This document shows positions 13,187 to 21,408 of a stretch of 21,408 bases of DNA, piece by piece. This stretch comes from Cyanobacteria bacterium UBA11153. GTDB taxonomy: Bacteria > Cyanobacteriota > Cyanobacteriia > Cyanobacteriales > Coleofasciculaceae. The translations under genes and the position numbers were made by a program. The stretch covers positions 1 to 21,408 of the forward strand of contig DOIX01000002.1 of the NCBI GenBank assembly GCA_003511885.1, given 5' to 3'. A model generated the notes under the pieces. It had not been told where the DNA came from, did no database searches, and was given only the letters and a program-made list of their open reading frames with translations. Within the stretch, counting starts at the first letter, position 1, and each line of letters opens with the position of its first letter.

Positions 13187-14398
13187 CTACCCCAATTTCT
13201 CAAATACTTTAAACATTGGCAGATACATAGAAATCAAAATCGTACCCACCATACCCCCCAAAACAATAATCATGATTGGTTCCATAATACTCGTCAGAGC
13301 CTTAACAGTTTGCTCCACTTCATCCTCATAGAAATCAGCCACCTTCATCAACATAGAATCCAACTCACCTGTTTCTTCTCCCACACTAATCATCTGAATA
13401 GCTAAAGGAGGAAAAACATTCTCTTTTTGGATAGCAATGCTAATCATCCCCCCTTGTTGAATATCTTGCTTCGCACCCTCAACAGCGTTAGCGATAACTT
13501 GGTTTCCTGCTGTATTTTTCACTATATCTAATGAGTTAAGCAAGGGAACACCGGAACGAGTTAAAGTACCAAAAATCCGACAAAAACGAGCCACCGCTGA
13601 TTTTTCATTCAAATCGCCAAACAGGGGCATTTTTAACATAAAACCATCTATTTGTAACCTCCCCACTGGCGTTTTGTAATACTGTTTAAACAAAATAACC
13701 ACAGCAGCGATAACGCCAACAGGAATCAGCGCTTTCCAGCTTCTGAGTATGCCACTCAACCAAAGCATAAACGCAGTCAAAGCAGGTAATTCTCCCCCAA
13801 TTTCTTGAAAAATACCAGCAAAAATCGGAATCAGAAACATCGTCATCGCCAGAAAAACAATCACAGCAAAACTCCCCACCACCATCGGGTAACTCATTGC
13901 CGATTTAATTTGGTTTTGCAGTCGAGCCATATCTTCCAGCAATTTAGCCAAGCGATTTAATACCTCATCGAGGACACCTCCAACCTCACCAGCTTCCACC
14001 ATACTGATATAGAGATTATCAAAACAATCTGGGTGTTTGCGCATTGCGTCAGACAGAGTTGTTCCTTGCTGTACCTCTCCACTAATAACTGTTACTGCTT
14101 TTTTTAGCTTAGGATTAGGACATTGATCTGATAAAATGCCAAGACATCGGACGATTGCCACACCAGCGTTAACCATAACCGCAAATTGGCGTGAAAAAAT
14201 CGCCTTATCTTTAACTGTGACGCTAGTAAATTTCTCCCCAAGCCCTGATAAATCCAAGCTCATCGCCTTATCGATTTTCCCTACAGAAGCATACTGATTT
14301 TGGAGTTGAGCGCGAGCCATTTCAATAGAAGTAGCCTCGACTTTCTGTTTCGAGGCTTTGCCTCTATTATCGCGAACTTCAGCAATAAAGGTAGCCAT
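13187..14398 (-). CDS. pilC: Type IV pilus inner-membrane platform protein PilC
   Basis: PilC (GspF family) is the membrane platform that couples the PilB and PilT motors to pilin assembly. The 403-residue protein has two T2SSF repeats: FSRQFAVMVNAGVAIVRCLG (about 68-87) and FCRIFGTLTRSGVPLLNSLD (about 272-291), each followed by a long helical bundle with the EAGEVGG and GEETGEL motifs (135-141 and 340-346). Membrane segments are at about 172-196, 222-237 and 371-393. Length is typical. It is the last gene of the minus-strand pilB-pilT-pilC cluster, 160 bp after pilT. Confidence 0.96.
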   Translation of the reverse strand: MATFIAEVRDNRGKASKQKVEATSIEMARAQLQNQYASVGKIDKAMSLDLSGLGEKFTSVTVKDKAIFSRQFAVMVNAGVAIVRCLGILSDQCPNPKLKKAVTVISGEVQQGTTLSDAMRKHPDCFDNLYISMVEAGEVGGVLDEVLNRLAKLLEDMARLQNQIKSAMSYPMVVGSFAVIVFLAMTMFLIPIFAGIFQEIGGELPALTAFMLWLSGILRSWKALIPVGVIAAVVILFKQYYKTPVGRLQIDGFMLKMPLFGDLNEKSAVARFCRIFGTLTRSGVPLLNSLDIVKNTAGNQVIANAVEGAKQDIQQGGMISIAIQKENVFPPLAIQMISVGEETGELDSMLMKVADFYEDEVEQTVKALTSIMEPIMIIVLGGMVGTILISMYLPMFKVFEKLG

Positions 14399-14466
14399 AG
14401 CTTTTCTCTGAAATAAAGGTCAAGATTTGAAATAAATATTAGAAATAGAAAGGAGATTTTTAGTTA

Positions 14467-14497
14467 GGCTTTAGCTTCAATAGGTGAGACTAAAGCC
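14467..14497. repeat. Hairpin between pilT and pilC
   Basis: GGCTTTAG (14467-14474) and CTAAAGCC (14490-14497) form a perfect 8-bp stem with a 15-nt loop. No T-run follows on the minus strand, so it is unlikely to be a full terminator. It may be a processing or stability element in the pilT-pilC transcript, or part of a dispersed cyanobacterial repeat (the flanking TAAAGCCCAGCTACGAA is a motif I have seen often in such genomes). Confidence 0.55.
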
Positions 14498-14558
14498 CAG
14501 CTACGAAATAACTAAATCTCCCCAGACTATTTTAGCTGTGCCACGCCATTATTTCTGT

Positions 14559-15725
14559 TTAACGTGTCTTCGCCGTAGCGGCTGGTTTAGCACCCATCAT
14601 TCCACCAGCAGGCATACCACCGCTACCCTGAAGAATACGCTGCAATTCATCAGGCTTAGAACTCTTAGAAACAGCAGCCTCAAATGAGATGACACCTTGC
14701 TTAACGAAATTGGCTAAAGATTGCTCCATAGTTTGCATTCCCAATTTCATCCCAGTTTGGATTGCCGAGTAAATTTGAGCTGCTTTTCCTTCTCGAATGA
14801 GGTTAGAAATAGCAGGCGTTACTACCATAATTTCCTGTGCCATTACCCGACCAAATTCACCAGGCTTGGGGTTTTTCTTGGATACCAAAGTTTGACTAAA
14901 AACAGCTACTAAGGAGTTAGATAACTGGGCTTGAATTTGGGGCTGTTGTTCGGGCGGAAAGACATCAAGCATCCGGTTTACTGTTTGAGCAGCGGAACTA
15001 GTATGGAGAGTTCCCATGACCAAGTGACCTGTTTCAGCAGCAGAAATTGCTAGAGAGATGGTTTCTAAATCTCGCATTTCTCCCACCAGAATAACATCTG
15101 GATCTTCCCGGAGTGCTGCTTTTAAAGCATTGGCAAAACTTTTTGTATCTTCACCTTTTTGACGTTGATGAATTAAGCTTTTGTGATTGGGAAATACATA
15201 TTCAATCGGATCTTCAACAGTAAGAATATGCTCTTGCCTTGTTCGATTAATTAGATCGATCATAGCGGCTAGCGTGGTAGTTTTACCAGAGCCAGTTGGA
15301 CCTGTTACTAAGACCAATCCCCTTGGTCTTTCGCTCATTTCCCGGACAATATCTGGCAAATTCAGTTGATCGAAATTAGGAATTTTGGAAGACAATGCCC
15401 GCAAACAAGCTGCATAGTAACCCCGCTCTTTATAGACATTAACCCGAAAACGGGCTAATCCCTTCACGCCATAAGAACAATCGAGTTCCCAATTCTGTTC
15501 TAACTCTTTACGCTGCGTGTTGTTGAGCATACTGAAAATCAATTTCTGACATTCATGAGGGGTTAAAGGATCTTCTCCAAAGGGCTGAAGTTTGCCACTG
15601 ACGCGGAAATAGACAGGCGCACCCGCTTGGATGTGCATGTCCGATCCTCCCATCTCAATCATCTGCTCCATCAAGTCTTCAATCATCAATTCTAATGGTC
15701 TGGCATTTTCTGTTTGTGGTGGCAT
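14559..15725 (-). CDS. pilT: Type IV pilus retraction ATPase PilT
   Basis: PilT is the hexameric motor that depolymerises pili, needed for twitching motility and natural transformation. The 388-residue protein has the PAS-like N-terminal domain, Walker A GPTGSGKT (142-149), the Asp box around LTVEDPIEYVF (168-178), Walker B DPDVILVGEMRD (208-219), the His box TGHLVMGTLHTSSA (232-245), and the PilT-specific AISNLIREGK near residue 310, which corresponds to the AIRNLIRE retraction motif. The last 25 residues are a low-complexity Gly/Met/Ala tail. It lies between pilB (366-bp gap) and pilC (160-bp gap) on the same strand. Confidence 0.96.
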   Translation of the reverse strand: MPPQTENARPLELMIEDLMEQMIEMGGSDMHIQAGAPVYFRVSGKLQPFGEDPLTPHECQKLIFSMLNNTQRKELEQNWELDCSYGVKGLARFRVNVYKERGYYAACLRALSSKIPNFDQLNLPDIVREMSERPRGLVLVTGPTGSGKTTTLAAMIDLINRTRQEHILTVEDPIEYVFPNHKSLIHQRQKGEDTKSFANALKAALREDPDVILVGEMRDLETISLAISAAETGHLVMGTLHTSSAAQTVNRMLDVFPPEQQPQIQAQLSNSLVAVFSQTLVSKKNPKPGEFGRVMAQEIMVVTPAISNLIREGKAAQIYSAIQTGMKLGMQTMEQSLANFVKQGVISFEAAVSKSSKPDELQRILQGSGGMPAGGMMGAKPAATAKTR

Positions 15726-16092
15726 GGTATTTTCTCCTTGGTTGTTTGTTGTTGCTTGGTTGTTGTGCTTTGTTTCTTTAGGTTTGATTGTTGTTGATTA
15801 TGAGTTGTATTTTTTTGGTTTAGTGTTAATTTTTTTTTGGACTGAAATATTCAGTACTACTAGAGCGAATAATCATCTATTATCCCTCTTAATTTGATTA
15901 GTAATCAATACCTTTCAGCCCATTGCTAAAAGCCAAAAAATTATAACCATAAACTAGTAACCAAAAGCCAATAACCAATAACCAAATATAGCAACCACTA
16001 GGGCGGATCCGACATTTTCAATTCCTCAAACCATTGATTTGACAGCTTTCTTCCCGATCCAATAGCCCCTAGTCCCTTGCTATATTTTATTT
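15726..16092. other. pilB-pilT intergenic region, non-coding
   Basis: No gene is supported here. Going from pilT outward it has a G/T-rich tract with repeated GGTTGTT units (about 15735-15775), a small palindrome ACTGAA-ATA-TTCAGT (15841-15855), degenerate AACCAAT/AACCATA units (about 15945-15990) and a CCCCTAG heptamer fragment near 16065. A separate promoter for pilT-pilC may lie in this 367-bp stretch, but I see no convincing -35/-10 pair. Confidence 0.6.
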
Positions 16093-18096
16093 TTAATCCT
16101 GAAAACGGGGTGTCATGCAATAAGGACAGTCCAGCCACTCTTGCTGCAATTCAGCACCACAAGCCCGACAAGTCAGAGAAGTCTTGCGCTTGGCCTTCAA
16201 TTCTGCCTCCAAGCCAGCATCTGTAAAAGTGACACGTTCCACCTCCTCAAGAGTCGTATATCCTTCCTTCACAAGATTTAAACTATAGGCTAACAATGTT
16301 ACCATCCCCTCTTCAACTGCTGCTTCTTTAATCCTTTCCGCTGGTGCGCCTTGGTTAATTAAAGTACCTAATCTTTCCGTTACCCGCATCACTTCATAGA
16401 CACCCACTCTTCCCTTATAGCCAATACCATTACATTTTGGGCAAAGCGTTCCTCTACTAGCAGCTTCCTTAATTTCATCATTACTCAAACTATTCGCCTG
16501 GTAGAAAGTAACTTCTCCCTCACTAGAAGATGACAAACCAAATCGAGCCAATTCCCCTGAAGTAGGCTGATACTCAATACGACAATCAGAACATACTCGC
16601 CGCATTAACCGCTGTGCTAAAACACCAATCAACGCGCCCGAAACCATGAAAGGTTCAACGCCCATTTCATCAAGACGAGGAATTGCACCAGCAGCATCAT
16701 TAGTATGGAGAGTAGTTAAGACCAAGTGCCCAGTCATGGCGGCTTCAATAGCAGTTTTAGCTGTTTCTTTATCTCGCGTTTCCCCAACGAGAATGACATC
16801 AGGATCTTGGCGAAGAAAAGACCGTAAAATTGAAGCAAAATCCATCCCTTTCTCCCGAATTACTTGTACCTGAGTAATTCCTGGTAAAGAATATTCAATC
16901 GGATCTTCTGCCGTCGATATATTTACTCCAGGGTCATTCCGTTCCGCTAAAACCGAATATAAGGTGGTAGATTTTCCCGAACCAGTAGGTCCAGTTACCA
17001 AAATTAGTCCAAAAGGACGAGCCGCCATTTCTCTGACAATTCCCAGCGTATCTGGGTCAGTAATTAAAATATCCAACCCAAGTTGAGTACTAGAACTATC
17101 TAGAATACGCAGAACAATTTTCTCGCCATAGCGACTGGGCAAGCTACTTACGCGAAAGTCAATTTTTTGACCATTGAACATCCGCCGAATCCGACCATCT
17201 TGAGGTAATCTTCGTTCAGCAATATCCAACTCCGCCATAATTTTGAAACGGGCAGCCACAGCGGGAATGATTTTTTTCGGCAAAGGATCGAAAGCTTGGC
17301 GCAGTACTCCATCCTTACGGAAACGTACCCGCAAAGAGTCTTCTTGAGGTTCGACATGAATATCAGAAACTTTCTCTTGTAAAGCTTTAGCCAGGATTTT
17401 GTTAACCAAGTTAATTACAGGTGCGCCTGCTGCATCGCTGAGAGCAGCATTCAAATCTGCTTCCACTTCATCAGGGGCATCTGCTAAACCATCGAGACTA
17501 TCTAAATTAGCCAAATCGTCTTGTACATCCAAGGCTTTAGCATTTTCCTGATCCTTAGTCTGCTTCAATTTTTGATCCAGATACCCCGAAATAATCTGCT
17601 GATAATCCTCCTGGGTAATTACCATCCGGCGTAAACCAATATTCTGGGGTCGCAAAATCCGGTTGAGGTCATCTTGAGCATCAAGATTATCTGGATCGAC
17701 CATTGCCACCAAAATAGATAAAGGATTATCTGTCTTAGATAGCGGAACCAAGCGATAGCGACGACAGATATCGATTGGCAGCATCGTATCGATGAGTTCC
17801 GAGACATCCCTGGTGGAAATATCGCTAAGTTCAGGATCGAGATACTCCACCCCGTAGAGAATTTTTAATTCAAATAATTGTTGTTTCTTGTAGTAACGGA
17901 GTAACTCAGGTGATAGCTGTTTCCCCGCGATCGATTCCAACACCTCGATCAGAGGTCTCCCTGACTTACGAGTTTCCATCAATGCCTGCTGCATCTGCTC
18001 CGGATCGATGTAACCAGACTGAATCAGTTTATTACCAAAGGGGGAAAAATCGTTCCTGACAACAAGGGCACGTCGTTGTGATGAGGATTGAGTCAT
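16093..18096 (-). CDS. pilB: Type IV pilus extension ATPase PilB with C-terminal zinc-ribbon
   Basis: PilB powers pilus assembly. The 667-residue protein has the N-terminal MshEN/T2SSE_N domain (about 20-180), an acidic linker (about 185-222), then the motor: Walker A GPTGSGKS (369-376), the Asp box TAEDPIEYSLPG (395-406), Walker B DPDVILVGETRD (431-442), the His box TGHLVLTTLHTNDA (455-468) and the zinc-binding tetracysteine C502/C505 with C552/C555. A further C-terminal CRAC ... CPYC pair (C643, C646, C657, C660) forms a small zinc-ribbon-like tail. In Synechocystis the PilB1 C-terminus binds Hfq at the pilus base, so this tail is a candidate docking site. It is transcribed divergently from grpE. 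Confidence 0.96.
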   Translation of the reverse strand: MTQSSSQRRALVVRNDFSPFGNKLIQSGYIDPEQMQQALMETRKSGRPLIEVLESIAGKQLSPELLRYYKKQQLFELKILYGVEYLDPELSDISTRDVSELIDTMLPIDICRRYRLVPLSKTDNPLSILVAMVDPDNLDAQDDLNRILRPQNIGLRRMVITQEDYQQIISGYLDQKLKQTKDQENAKALDVQDDLANLDSLDGLADAPDEVEADLNAALSDAAGAPVINLVNKILAKALQEKVSDIHVEPQEDSLRVRFRKDGVLRQAFDPLPKKIIPAVAARFKIMAELDIAERRLPQDGRIRRMFNGQKIDFRVSSLPSRYGEKIVLRILDSSSTQLGLDILITDPDTLGIVREMAARPFGLILVTGPTGSGKSTTLYSVLAERNDPGVNISTAEDPIEYSLPGITQVQVIREKGMDFASILRSFLRQDPDVILVGETRDKETAKTAIEAAMTGHLVLTTLHTNDAAGAIPRLDEMGVEPFMVSGALIGVLAQRLMRRVCSDCRIEYQPTSGELARFGLSSSSEGEVTFYQANSLSNDEIKEAASRGTLCPKCNGIGYKGRVGVYEVMRVTERLGTLINQGAPAERIKEAAVEEGMVTLLAYSLNLVKEGYTTLEEVERVTFTDAGLEAELKAKRKTSLTCRACGAELQQEWLDCPYCMTPRFQD

Positions 18097-18123
18097 AGTG
18101 GATCGGTATTTGTGAGGACTAAG

Positions 18124-18151
18124 TTGAGTAAAGTTTTACAATACCTATATA
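18124..18151 (+). promoter_or_regulatory. Candidate promoter of grpE
   Basis: TTGAGT (18124-18129) and TATATA (18146-18151) are separated by 16 bp in the divergent pilB-grpE gap. This would give a leader of about 115 nt before the grpE ATG at 18275. There is no CIRCE element (HrcA operator) in the gap. Confidence 0.35.
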
Positions 18152-18274
18152 TGATTAGTGGCAAAGTGGGTCTCATTCCGCCCAATCTGGGTACAATGGA
18201 TACTGCATTGCCAGTTTTCCGCTAGGCAAGACGATCGCAATCTTTATCAGTATCTTAACCAAAATAAGTGGATC

Positions 18275-19075
18275 ATGAGCGACGAAGAAAAGCAGTCAGA
18301 TAAACCTTTAGGACAGACAGGGAAATCAATACCAGTCGGGGAAGACAACAGCGATTTAGCATCGAATGTGGCAGGTCTAGAGCCAAAGGAAGGGATAGAG
18401 ATGGAGTCTCAACCAGATGGAGAAGAACCAAACACAACAGGAGCAACTGAAAAAGTGGTGACTGATGCCCCAGACATGTTAGATATCGAAACCGCCGAAC
18501 CATTGATGGGCGAAACTTCAGTAGAAGCCGATCTAGGCGTTATCTTGGGCTTAAAGGAAACAAATGAAGCCCTACAAGCTCAATTGGACGATCTCGATCG
18601 GCAATTTGAGGCTCTCAAAACTCAATCAATGCGGATGGCAGCAGATTTTGATAATTTCCGCAAGCGTACCGCCAAAGAAAAAGAAGACTTGGAACATCAA
18701 ATCAAAGGGAACACCCTCAAAGAGTTACTACCAGTGGTTGATAACTTTGAGAGGGCGCGATCGCAAATAAAACCCCAAAACGATGGGGAAATGTCGATTC
18801 ATAGAAGCTATCAGGGCGTTTACAAGCAACTTGTAGACTGCCTCAAGCGGATCGGGGTATCCCCCATGCGTGCCGAAGGGACAGAGTTTGACCCCAATCT
18901 TCACGAAGCAGTGATGAGGGAATCAACCGATGAATACCCAGAAGGAGTAGTGATCGAGCAACTGATGCGAGGCTATTTGTTAGGAGAACGAGTACTGCGC
19001 CATGCCATGGTAAAAGTTGCAGCAGCTCCGATGCCTGTGGTAACCTCAGAGGATACTACAAAAGAAGCAGAATAA
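18275..19075 (+). CDS. grpE: Nucleotide exchange factor GrpE
   Basis: GrpE is the homodimeric exchange factor that releases ADP from DnaK. The 266-residue protein has a long, acidic, probably disordered N-terminus (about 1-90), a coiled-coil helix (about 92-165, with [22 protein letters not shown]), and the C-terminal beta domain with [13 protein letters not shown] (202-214) and [18 protein letters not shown] (232-249), which contacts DnaK. I chose the ATG at 18275 ([10 protein letters not shown]); the frame remains open upstream to a GTG at 18158, but that stretch looks non-coding and overlaps the candidate promoter. It is 148 bp upstream of dnaK, which has its own strong promoter. Confidence 0.95.
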   Translation: MSDEEKQSDKPLGQTGKSIPVGEDNSDLASNVAGLEPKEGIEMESQPDGEEPNTTGATEKVVTDAPDMLDIETAEPLMGETSVEADLGVILGLKETNEALQAQLDDLDRQFEALKTQSMRMAADFDNFRKRTAKEKEDLEHQIKGNTLKELLPVVDNFERARSQIKPQNDGEMSIHRSYQGVYKQLVDCLKRIGVSPMRAEGTEFDPNLHEAVMRESTDEYPEGVVIEQLMRGYLLGERVLRHAMVKVAAAPMPVVTSEDTTKEAE

Positions 19076-19154
19076 TACTCCTGATGGTCGCAGCAAAGAA
19101 AGAGAGGGCAGATAGCAAGAACAGGCGATCCGATCGCTAATTCTCACCTAAAAA

Positions 19155-19187
19155 TTGACTTGACTTGACTTTCTTTGCGATTAAAAT
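19155..19187 (+). promoter_or_regulatory. Strong sigma-70 type promoter of dnaK with three overlapping -35 hexamers
   Basis: TTGACT occurs three times in register every 5 bp (19155-19160, 19160-19165, 19165-19170). The middle copy is 16 bp from a TAAAAT -10 (19182-19187), a good promoter. Transcription would start near 19194, giving a leader of about 30 nt. No CIRCE element is present. Confidence 0.6.
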
Positions 19188-19223
19188 GAAAGAAAACTTT
19201 ACATACCTTTAGGCCGAAGCGCT

Positions 19224-21194
19224 ATGGGAAAAGTCATTGGCATCGACCTCGGTACGACCAATAGTTGTGTTGCTGTGTTAGAAGGAGGTCAACCCATCGT
19301 AATTTCTAACTCGGAGGGAGGGCGTACCACTCCGAGTATGGTGGGATTTGGTAAGTCCGGGGAACGTTTGGCAGGCCAATTGGCAAAGAGACAAGCCGTA
19401 ACCAATGCCGAAAATACCGTATACAGCATAAAGCGCTTTATTGGACGACGGTGGGATGATACAGTCGAAGAGCGATCGCGAGTTCCTTACAATTGTGTGA
19501 GGGGTCGCGATGATACCGTTGACGTGCAAATTAGAGGGAAAAATTATACCCCTCAAGAAGTATCAGCAATGATCCTGCAAAAGCTCAAAGCTGATGCAGA
19601 AAACTTTCTTGGCGAGCCTGTCGAACAAGCAGTAATCACTGTACCAGCTTACTTTACAGATGCCCAACGACAAGCAACTAAGGATGCTGGAACAATTGCG
19701 GGTTTGGAAGTCCTGCGGATTATTAATGAACCAACGGCAGCCGCCTTAGCATACGGCTTGGATAAACAAGATCAAGAACAGCAAATCTTAGTATTTGACT
19801 TAGGCGGCGGTACCTTTGATGTATCTGTCCTCCAATTAGGAGATGGAGTTTTTGAAGTAAAAGCCACATCCGGCAACAATCACCTAGGCGGCGATGATTT
19901 TGATAATGTCATTGTCCGGTGGATGATTGAAAACTTCAAAGAACAGGAGGGAATTGACCTAGGCGCAGATAAAATGGCATTGCAGCGCTTGCGAGAAGGA
20001 GCAGAAAAAGCCAAAATCGAACTTTCCAGTGTTGGTGCAACCTCAATCAATTTGCCCTTCATTACAGCAGATGAAACAGGTCCAAAACATCTAGAAACAG
20101 AATTGTCAAGATCTAAGTTTGAAGAACTAGCAGGCCACCTAATTGAAGGGACAATTGAACCAGTAAAACAGGCACTCAAAGACTGCGAACTTAAACCAGA
20201 TGACATTGATAAAATTCTCCTCGTTGGCGGTTCCACTCGCATCCCAGCCGTCCAAAGTGCAATTACTAAGTTTTTTGGTAACCGCACTCCTGACAAGTCA
20301 GTAAACCCAGATGAAGCTGTAGCATTGGGAGCAGCAATTCAGGGAGGCGTATTGGGTGGTGAAGTTGAAGACTTACTCCTTTTAGATGTAACTCCCCTAT
20401 CATTGGGAATTGAAACATTAGGGGAAGTTTTTACCAAAATTATTGAACGGAATACGACCATTCCTACCAGTAAATCCCAAATATTTTCTACTGCTACAGA
20501 CGGACAAACATCAGTAGAAATTCATGTTTTGCAAGGCGAAAGAGCCATGGCAAAAGACAACAAAAGCCTGGGAAAATTCCTCCTAGCAGGAATTCCCCCA
20601 GCTCCCCGTGGCGTACCTCAAATTGAAGTCTCTTTTGACATTGATGTCAACGGGATTCTCAAAGTGGCAGCCGCAGACAAAGGGACAGGGAGAGAGCAAA
20701 GTATCCGGATTACTAACACAGGAGGATTAAGCACCGCAGAAGTAGAACGGATGCGGCAAGAAGCCGAAAAATTTGCCGAAGAAGACCGCCGTCGCATTCA
20801 GCTAGTAGAATTGAGAAATCAAGCAGATAGCCTCTTCTACAGCTATGAAACCACCTTAAATGATAACCCCAACCTAGTGCGGGAAGATTTGCAAGCTCAG
20901 GGAGAACACAAAAAGAAATTGTTACAGCTAGCTCTAGCAAATCCAGCCATAACCATCGAGGAAGTAAAACAAAAACTGGAGGATTTCCAACAGACATTGT
21001 TTGCAATTGGTGCGGCTGTCTATCAGCAAGGATCCCCCGATCCAGATTCAGATCTGATTTCAGAGGCGATCGAAGAGACATCCCCAACGGTCGAATTTAC
21101 TCATCAGGTGGAGTCCCCTGATGAAGACGGAGGTGACTTGATTCTGAATTTCGATGATGAAACTGTCACCGCTGACTATGAAACAGTTGACTAG
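19224..21194 (+). CDS. dnaK: Molecular chaperone DnaK (Hsp70), DnaK2 type
   Basis: This 656-residue Hsp70 binds unfolded peptides in an ATP-dependent cycle with DnaJ and GrpE. The nucleotide-binding domain shows phosphate loop 1 [12 protein letters not shown] (7-18), [12 protein letters not shown] (167-178), phosphate loop 2 [11 protein letters not shown] (191-201) and the adenosine motif [10 protein letters not shown]. The hydrophobic linker [15 protein letters not shown] (near 388) leads to the substrate-binding domain and a C-terminal acidic tail ending ADYETVD. The N-terminal [20 protein letters not shown] and the adjacent grpE fit the essential DnaK2 paralogue of cyanobacteria; paralogue assignment is inferred. 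The ATG at 19224 is the standard start. dnaJ is not in the window. Confidence 0.97.
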   Translation: MGKVIGIDLGTTNSCVAVLEGGQPIVISNSEGGRTTPSMVGFGKSGERLAGQLAKRQAVTNAENTVYSIKRFIGRRWDDTVEERSRVPYNCVRGRDDTVDVQIRGKNYTPQEVSAMILQKLKADAENFLGEPVEQAVITVPAYFTDAQRQATKDAGTIAGLEVLRIINEPTAAALAYGLDKQDQEQQILVFDLGGGTFDVSVLQLGDGVFEVKATSGNNHLGGDDFDNVIVRWMIENFKEQEGIDLGADKMALQRLREGAEKAKIELSSVGATSINLPFITADETGPKHLETELSRSKFEELAGHLIEGTIEPVKQALKDCELKPDDIDKILLVGGSTRIPAVQSAITKFFGNRTPDKSVNPDEAVALGAAIQGGVLGGEVEDLLLLDVTPLSLGIETLGEVFTKIIERNTTIPTSKSQIFSTATDGQTSVEIHVLQGERAMAKDNKSLGKFLLAGIPPAPRGVPQIEVSFDIDVNGILKVAAADKGTGREQSIRITNTGGLSTAEVERMRQEAEKFAEEDRRRIQLVELRNQADSLFYSYETTLNDNPNLVREDLQAQGEHKKKLLQLALANPAITIEEVKQKLEDFQQTLFAIGAAVYQQGSPDPDSDLISEAIEETSPTVEFTHQVESPDEDGGDLILNFDDETVTADYETVD

Positions 21195-21214
21195 TCCAGA
21201 AAGTTTATAGGATG

Positions 21215-21276
21215 AGCCGCTGAAAACCCCGTGTCTTTAGACCGGGGATGAAAGCGCTTTGCAGGATAAATCCTGC
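21215..21276. repeat. Two hairpins downstream of dnaK (IS200/IS605-end-like plus AA-loop palindrome)
   Basis: CCCCG and CGGGG with GTC-TTTA-GAC inside form a bulged hairpin at about 21227-21247, followed by ATGAAAGCGC. This resembles IS200/IS605 element ends as I remember them in cyanobacteria. Immediately after, GCAGGAT and ATCCTGC pair around AA (21261-21276), the same loop design as in the 535-614 array. A role in ending or stabilising the dnaK transcript is possible, but there is no T-run. Confidence 0.5.
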
Positions 21277-21365
21277 CCAGTCACGCTGCCCAGCAAGATA
21301 CCTTTTTACCGTTTCCGCCCAAATAAGCTGCGGCGCATCTAAATTGGATAGTAAATTTATCAAAA

Positions 21366-21397
21366 GGGGTGTGGGGTGTGGGGTGTAGGGTGTGGGG
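21366..21397. repeat. Heptamer tandem repeat (GGGGTGT)x4
   Basis: Three perfect GGGGTGT units (21366-21386) are followed by AGGGTGT and GGGG. This is the cleanest copy of the GGGGTGT class that also appears at 5766, 7664 and, inverted, 12343. Confidence 0.92.
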
Positions 21398-21408
21398 ATA
21401 TACAAATT

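Noticed and set aside
18158..18274. N-terminal extension of GrpE from a GTG at 18158
   Set aside because: The translated stretch is unlike GrpE and lies directly after the candidate promoter in the divergent gap. MSDEEKQ at 18275 is the natural acidic GrpE start.
21205..21405. Minus-strand 66-residue open frame at the window end
   Set aside because: It runs through the heptamer repeat and the hairpins downstream of dnaK and has no recognisable domain; it is probably a chance frame.
1..21408. tRNA, rRNA or riboswitch genes
   Set aside because: I looked in the gaps for tRNA T-loop and acceptor patterns and for familiar riboswitch cores and found nothing convincing by eye; tRNAscan-SE and Infernal would be decisive.

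Overview
The window looks like chromosomal DNA of a (probably filamentous) cyanobacterium. The evidence is: many copies of the cyanobacterial HIP1 octamer GCGATCGC; cyanobacteria-specific genes (ycf35 with its DUF2997 and ferredoxin partners, and bioU); DnaK of the cyanobacterial DnaK2 type beside grpE; a type IV pilus pilB-pilT-pilC cluster; and short tandem 7-8 bp repeats in most intergenic gaps. I cannot name the genus from sequence alone.

Layout. 1-655: a hicA-hicB toxin-antitoxin pair (hicA cut by the window edge), then an octamer tandem repeat and four successive perfect hairpins. 656-3365 (minus): a soluble histidine kinase, a dispersed hairpin repeat, and miaA. 3366-5731: a repeat-rich divergent gap with a probable IS200/IS605 end remnant, then gyrB (plus). 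5732-6260: a non-coding gap with a 259-bp MITE-like element and the terminator of the next operon. 6261-7419 (minus): DUF2997, ycf35 and a [4Fe-4S] ferredoxin. 7851-8897 (plus): bioU, the suicide-enzyme biotin gene. 8898-9264: two different mobile repeats side by side. 9265-12294 (minus): two small PD-(D/E)XK-like proteins and a fused ABC-ATPase/TOPRIM (DUF4435) protein resembling the PARIS anti-phage effectors. 12440-12997 (minus): an unrecognised protein. 13187-18096 (minus): pilC, pilT and pilB. 18275-21194 (plus): grpE and dnaK, divergent from pilB. 21195-21408: hairpins and a heptamer repeat.

How the genes work together. PilB (extension motor), PilT (retraction motor) and PilC (membrane platform) form the core of the type IV pilus machine. 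GrpE and DnaK are the exchange factor and Hsp70 of one chaperone cycle. DUF2997, Ycf35 and the ferredoxin form a compact unit whose function is not settled. The most promising candidate for an undescribed system is the 9265-12294 cluster: an ATPase-TOPRIM fusion with intact catalytic motifs preceded by two nuclease-fold genes on the same strand. The most striking non-coding signal is a set of structured repeats: hairpin arrays with a shared AA loop, a hairpin repeat with a compensatory base-pair change between its two copies, and a family of elements ending in GGGTTTGCTGAA.
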